From Cunninghamella blakesleeana (taxonomy: Eukaryota; Mucoromycota; Mucoromycetes; Mucorales; Cunninghamellaceae): 64,000 bases of DNA. A program made the translations under genes and the position numbers. How positions within the stretch are numbered: the first letter of the stretch is position 1; every line of letters begins with the position of its first letter. The notes below the pieces were generated by a model, which saw nothing but the letters and a program-made list of their open reading frames with translations, made no database searches and was not told the origin of the DNA. This document shows, piece by piece, positions 60,451 to 64,000 of this stretch. The stretch covers positions 1,550,001-1,614,000 of the forward strand of contig JAFCIZ010000007.1 in assembly GCA_017871115.1 (NCBI GenBank). Reading direction: 5' to 3'.

Positions 60451-62630
60451 TACTTCTTCGTCAATAATAGGAGGTCGACTAAAACAGTTTTATTCAGAAT
60501 GGACAACTCTCTCCATAAACAATTGGCTTCTAAACGCCATACTTCACGGATACAGAATACCATTCATAAAACCACCACCTCTACGTCAAAAACTCTCTTC
60601 AACAATTCCATACAACAACCAACAAAAATATTATTACAACAAGAAATCAACTCACTTTTGAAAAAAGGTGCAATCGAAACAGTTACTTCACCAATAACAC
60701 CAGGTTTTTACAGCAACATGTTTGTGATTCCAAAAAAGAATGGAGGACACCGTCTAGTCTTCAATTTAAAACAATTAAAACATTGCATAGAAGCTCCTCA
60801 TTTCAAAATGGAAACACTTCAAGAAGTCACCAGGATGATCAACAAAAACAATTGATTAACATCGATAGACCTCTCGGACGCATTCCTTCACATACCTGTC
60901 CACTCAGATTCTCGTCCTTATCTCCGTTTTTGTTGGCAAGGGAAGATATATCAATTTTGCACAACTCCATTTGGCCTGCCCTTAGCCCATTGGCTTTTTA
61001 CAAAAATAACCAAACCTATCCTTCATATGGGCACTATCACATCATATCAAGTTCAGTGCATATCTGGACGACTGGATTATAATTGCAGACACTCATCAAC
61101 AAGCAATACATCCACACAGGCTCTTATACAAAAACTCCAATCTTTAGGATGGGTGATCAATCACAAAAAATCCAATTTAACACCAACCAAATCAATGGAA
61201 CACCTAGGCTTCTTATTGGATATTACAACGATGACAGCTCAACTTCTGGGGAAAAAGATAAGAGACCTTCGCCGTTCTATTCAACAAGTACTGAATAAAC
61301 CCATTCAATCAGCCAGGTTAATCCACTGTGTTAGGTTTGTAAATAAAATATATATAAAAAAAAATAAAAGTCAAGACAAAGGAGATATTGTGAAACTGTT
61401 GATTATTGTTTATTAGAAAATAAAATAAAATAGGTATTTATGTGAATATATTATGAGGAGTTATTATATAGGAGTTTAATATAATAATTAGGAATATGGT
61501 AATATTTAATTATTCATATTTTGTGTGTATTAGTTAGAATATAGTGTAGTATAATTATATTATTTTAAATAAATGATATCTATAATAAATAATTATGATG
61601 TTGATATTATATTAATATTAGTTGAATAATATGTTTTAATATGACAAATACAATACACAGTTTGATCATGAGAATTCAATCAGCAACATTTGCTCTGGTA
61701 CCAGCTCGTCTATATATACAACATCTACTCCGGTTCAAGAACCAGTCAGTCCGAAATTCGGTAGATTGGGACAAACCATTCATCCTACCAAACACATGCT
61801 TGAAAGAACTCCGTTGGTGGAAAAACAATCTAAAATTATGGAATGATCGCAGTATACTTCCTCAGACACCTCAACAAACAATATTAGTAGACGCCAGCAA
61901 TACAGGATAGGGTTGCAGTCTTCTACTACACAACAACCGTCATCAAACAGTACACGGTTACTGAAATCACCAAGAATCACAAACGTCCATCAATTGGAGG
62001 GAACTGATGGCAGCCTTTCTTGCTCTAAAAACCTTTCCACATCTAAACAACAGGAGGATATTAATTCGAACAGGCAACACCACCTCGATGTTATACTTGA
62101 ACAAACAGGGGAGAACAATATTGTTACCATTGATGTCACTGGCAACAAAACTGTGGAAATGGTGTCTAAAACGGGGGATAACGATTCAACTCAGTTACGT
62201 GAAAGGTATAGACAACACCATAGCGGATTATGAGTCAAGGAGACCTTATTTAAAAAATCAATGGGTGATAAAATCACAGACATTTCAACAAAATCAATGA
62301 CTTTGGGGTCTAAACAACATATATCTATTTCCAGACAGACATACGGCGCGCTTCAAAAAGTACGTATCTTGGCTTCCGGATCCGGACAACCTGTTCACAA
62401 GCGCTTTCTCTATCCCTTGGAACATATTCAGAAACCTGTTCCTGAATCCTCCTTGGAACCTAATCAACAAAAGCATACACAAATTAATTCAAGAGAAAGT
62501 AACTCAAGCAACAATGATAACTCCTTGGTGGACGTCAGCCCTATGGTTTCCAATTCTTCAATCCATATCAATAACTCCTCCAATCCTACTGGATCCATCC
62601 TGCATTCAACTCCCAACTGTTGAATTTATC
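60450..62630 (+). pseudogene. DIRS reverse transcriptase / RNase H (broken)
   Basis: Motifs in order: EINSLLKKGAIETV, FVIPKKNGGHRLVFNLKQL, FKMETLQEVTRMI, a TGA at 60853-60855, then TSIDLSDAFLHIPVHSD and FCTTPFGLPLA. The catalytic YLDD is encoded at 61061-61072, but in a different frame from the preceding part. HKKSNLTPTKSMEHLGFLLD follows. After the LTR-like insertion at about 61330-61650 the thumb and RNase H resume (MRIQSATFALVPARLYIQHL, LRWWKNNLKLW, ILVDASNTG, NWRELMAAFLALKTF, LMSLATKLWKW). The C-terminal WGLNNIYLFPDRHTARFK region is again in a shifted frame. Several independent lesions make it inactive. Confidence 0.8.
61330..61652 (+). mobile_element. Solo-LTR-like insertion 1 inside the DIRS reverse transcriptase
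   Basis: About 320 bases of non-coding, very AT-rich DNA split the DIRS coding sequence between SARLIH and SLIMRIQ. It starts TGTTAGGTTTGTAAAT and ends near GACAAATACAATA, flanked by CACTG and CACAG, five-base repeats with one mismatch. Internal words (GATATTGTGAAACTGTTG) match insertion 2. Size, TG start and flanking repeat suggest a solo LTR or a small non-autonomous LTR relic. Confidence 0.6.
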
Positions 62631-63025
62631 AATTAAAATTATACAAAAAATTAAAAACAAAGAAATATTGTGAAACTTTTGGTTAACCCTTATTCAAATG
62701 TAAAAGACAAGGGTAGTATTTATACCTTTTAGTGGATTGGTGACACTGGGCTTAGTTTATATGTTATATAATATGAAAATAGAATTATAAAGTTATCTAG
62801 TAAAGGTAACGTGAATTAGAATGGAGTTTAAAGTGTGTCTATGGTAATGGATCTGCGGGATTAGAAGATTTAAAGTTATAGCATGGCATAAGCTAATAGG
62901 AATGGTTCATTTTGTATCAGGTACACAGTAGTGATTTTATAATAAATATCAAATATTTCACGTGAGTTATAAGTGTATTATAATTATGAAGTCATTTAAT
63001 ATTGTTATTATATGGTAAATACAAC
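62622..63025 (+). mobile_element. Solo-LTR-like insertion 2 inside the DIRS element
   Basis: About 400 bases starting TGTTGAATTTATC and ending GTAAATACAACA (TG...CA), with perfect five-base flanks CCAAC on both sides. It contains AAATATTGTGAAACTTTTGG, aligned with the same word in insertion 1, and a similar tail (GGTAAATACA against GACAAATACA). It separates the end of RNase H from the recombinase gene. It is the better-preserved member of the pair. Confidence 0.68.
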
Positions 63026-63051
63026 ACCAACACCAACAGCAACATGGCCGT

Positions 63052-64000
63052 ATGGATATTATCAGTTCAAAATATAACTCCTTAAATTTAAATCAGAATG
63101 CACCAGACCTCTTTGTTAAAAATGTCACCAAAAATATTACATCAGATAAATCTTATAAGGATCATCATCTTTTTATGGATTGGACATCAAAAAACAATAT
63201 CTCAATTGATTCTTTTTCTGATACTGATTTAATTAATTTTATTAGTGATATTAATAGGCAATATAATGATTCATACACTACACTTCGCCTAATACGTTCA
63301 GCTGTTATACATCTCCATCAGGATCCAGATAGCCTACGCAACAACAAAAATATTAATGAATTCTTCAATACTTTAGTCAAACTAGCTCTACCTATAAAAA
63401 TACATAAACCAAAGGTTAATCTTCAACCCACATTTGCTTATCTTCAACAATTAGACAATAATCTTACCTCTTTAGCAAAATTAAAAGGAAAATTAGCTTT
63501 CTTATTGGTGGTTACATGCTTTTTCGTCCTTCAGATCTGCACTGTATACCTTTACCTTTTTCATCAGTAATTATATCAAAGAAAAATAAACAACTATTCT
63601 TGGAAGTTAGAAAACCAAAAAAAAAACGACAGGGAAGATCAATTATTAATCCATTTAATATTAAAGCACATATTAATTCATCTTTTTGTCATATAGTTTC
63701 TTACAAAGCATATAAAAGAAGACGACCTTTATGTAACATTGATTCACTTTTTATTAATTCAATAGAACATGATAAACCTTTAGGTATACGTACCATAAAA
63801 ATCCGGTTAAGTACATTGGTAAAATTATCTACTTCGGAGCCCAAAGTTACTATAAGATCCATCGCTTCTTCTTTGGTTCTACAAGCATACATTTCAAAAG
63901 AAGATATCATTACTATGGGAAACTGGGCATCTTCAAAAACCTTTGAAAACCATTATCGTAGAGAACACTTATCATTATTTGATTTCACCAACACCTTAGT
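63052..64000 (+). pseudogene. DIRS tyrosine recombinase, frameshifted and cut by the window end
   Basis: The N-terminal SAM-like core-binding domain is intact in one frame: NLNQNAPDLFVKNVTKNITS, HHLFMDWTSKNNISI, TLRLIRSAVIHLHQDP. Near 63505 the frame shifts by one base. The catalytic half then continues as GGYMLFRPSDLHCIPLPF, KKKRQGRSIINPFNI and VTIRSIASSLVLQAYISKED, ending NWASSKTFENHYRREH. The Arg of TIRS, the later Trp and the Tyr of HYRR fit the C-terminal Arg/Trp/Tyr order of the family. About 300 residues are visible; the last residues may lie outside the window. Confidence 0.78.

Larger units (their letters stand above)
59515..64000 (+). mobile_element. DIRS-type (tyrosine recombinase) retrotransposon, decayed, runs off the window edge
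   Basis: DIRS elements copy through reverse transcription but integrate with a tyrosine recombinase instead of an integrase. In order on the plus strand there is a gag-like frame (59515-60450), reverse transcriptase with RNase H (60450-62630), and a tyrosine recombinase (63052 to beyond the end). Stops and frame changes break all three, and two LTR-like insertions (about 61330-61650 and 62622-63025) interrupt the coding region. No protease or DDE integrase is visible, as expected for DIRS. The right terminus and the internal complementary region are outside the window. Confidence 0.85.

Noticed and set aside
62294..62482. Minus-strand frame over the DIRS RNase H tail
   Set aside because: Antisense of the retroelement coding region; the plus strand carries the DIRS C-terminal motifs in a shifted frame.

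Overview
The window looks like nuclear DNA of a filamentous fungus, most likely Mucoromycota (Mucorales-like). It is very AT-rich. Genes are split by many short GT-AG introns of roughly 50-150 bases, intergenic DNA is full of homopolymers and AT microsatellites, and many proteins carry Gln/Asn/Ser runs. The gene set is a free-living eukaryote's: a nuclear-pore TPR/Mlp1, pICln, cullin-3, eIF1, NudC and a CHCH complex I assembly factor. The right end holds a DIRS-type tyrosine-recombinase retrotransposon, an element class known from Mucorales. The species cannot be fixed from sequence alone.

Layout. 0.3-6.5 kb: coiled-coil TPR/Mlp1 (minus). 6.7-8.5 kb: MAT2B-like SDR protein (plus), sharing a short divergent promoter with TPR. 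8.6-11 kb: three minus genes (pICln, an LLPH/DUF2423 protein, a conserved unknown). 11.4-12.3 kb: putative mitochondrial protein. 13-17.1 kb: two plus-strand low-complexity proteins, the first a divergent eIF4E-like protein. 17.5-19.2 kb: two-RRM protein (minus). 20.3-24.8 kb: divergent pair NDUFAF8-like (minus) and CUL3 (plus). 25-30 kb: gene-poor, with a secreted-protein gene broken by one in-frame stop. 30-33.6 kb: divergent pair of a four-RRM Nrd1/Msa-type protein and eIF1. 35.2-36.5 kb: Zn2Cys6 regulator. 36.9-39.9 kb: DDHD phospholipase (minus). 42.3-43.9 kb: disordered orphan. 44.7-49 kb: kelch/transmembrane/kinase protein, convergent with NudC (49.2-50.3 kb).

From about 50.3 kb to the end the character changes. 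This stretch holds long empty AT-rich DNA, two decayed Tc1/mariner-type transposases, small cysteine-rich secreted-protein genes with a partial duplicate, a broken secreted-protein gene, and a decayed DIRS element with two related LTR-like insertions nested inside it. It reads as a transposon-rich, fast-evolving compartment beside a housekeeping block.

The most striking single gene is the kelch/TM/kinase protein: signal peptide, extracellular kelch-type repeats, one membrane helix, and a cytoplasmic protein kinase with HRD changed to FCD and DFG changed to DFE. Receptor-kinase architecture is unusual in fungi. Exon boundaries were read by eye from splice motifs and frame, so they are reliable where given exactly and approximate elsewhere.
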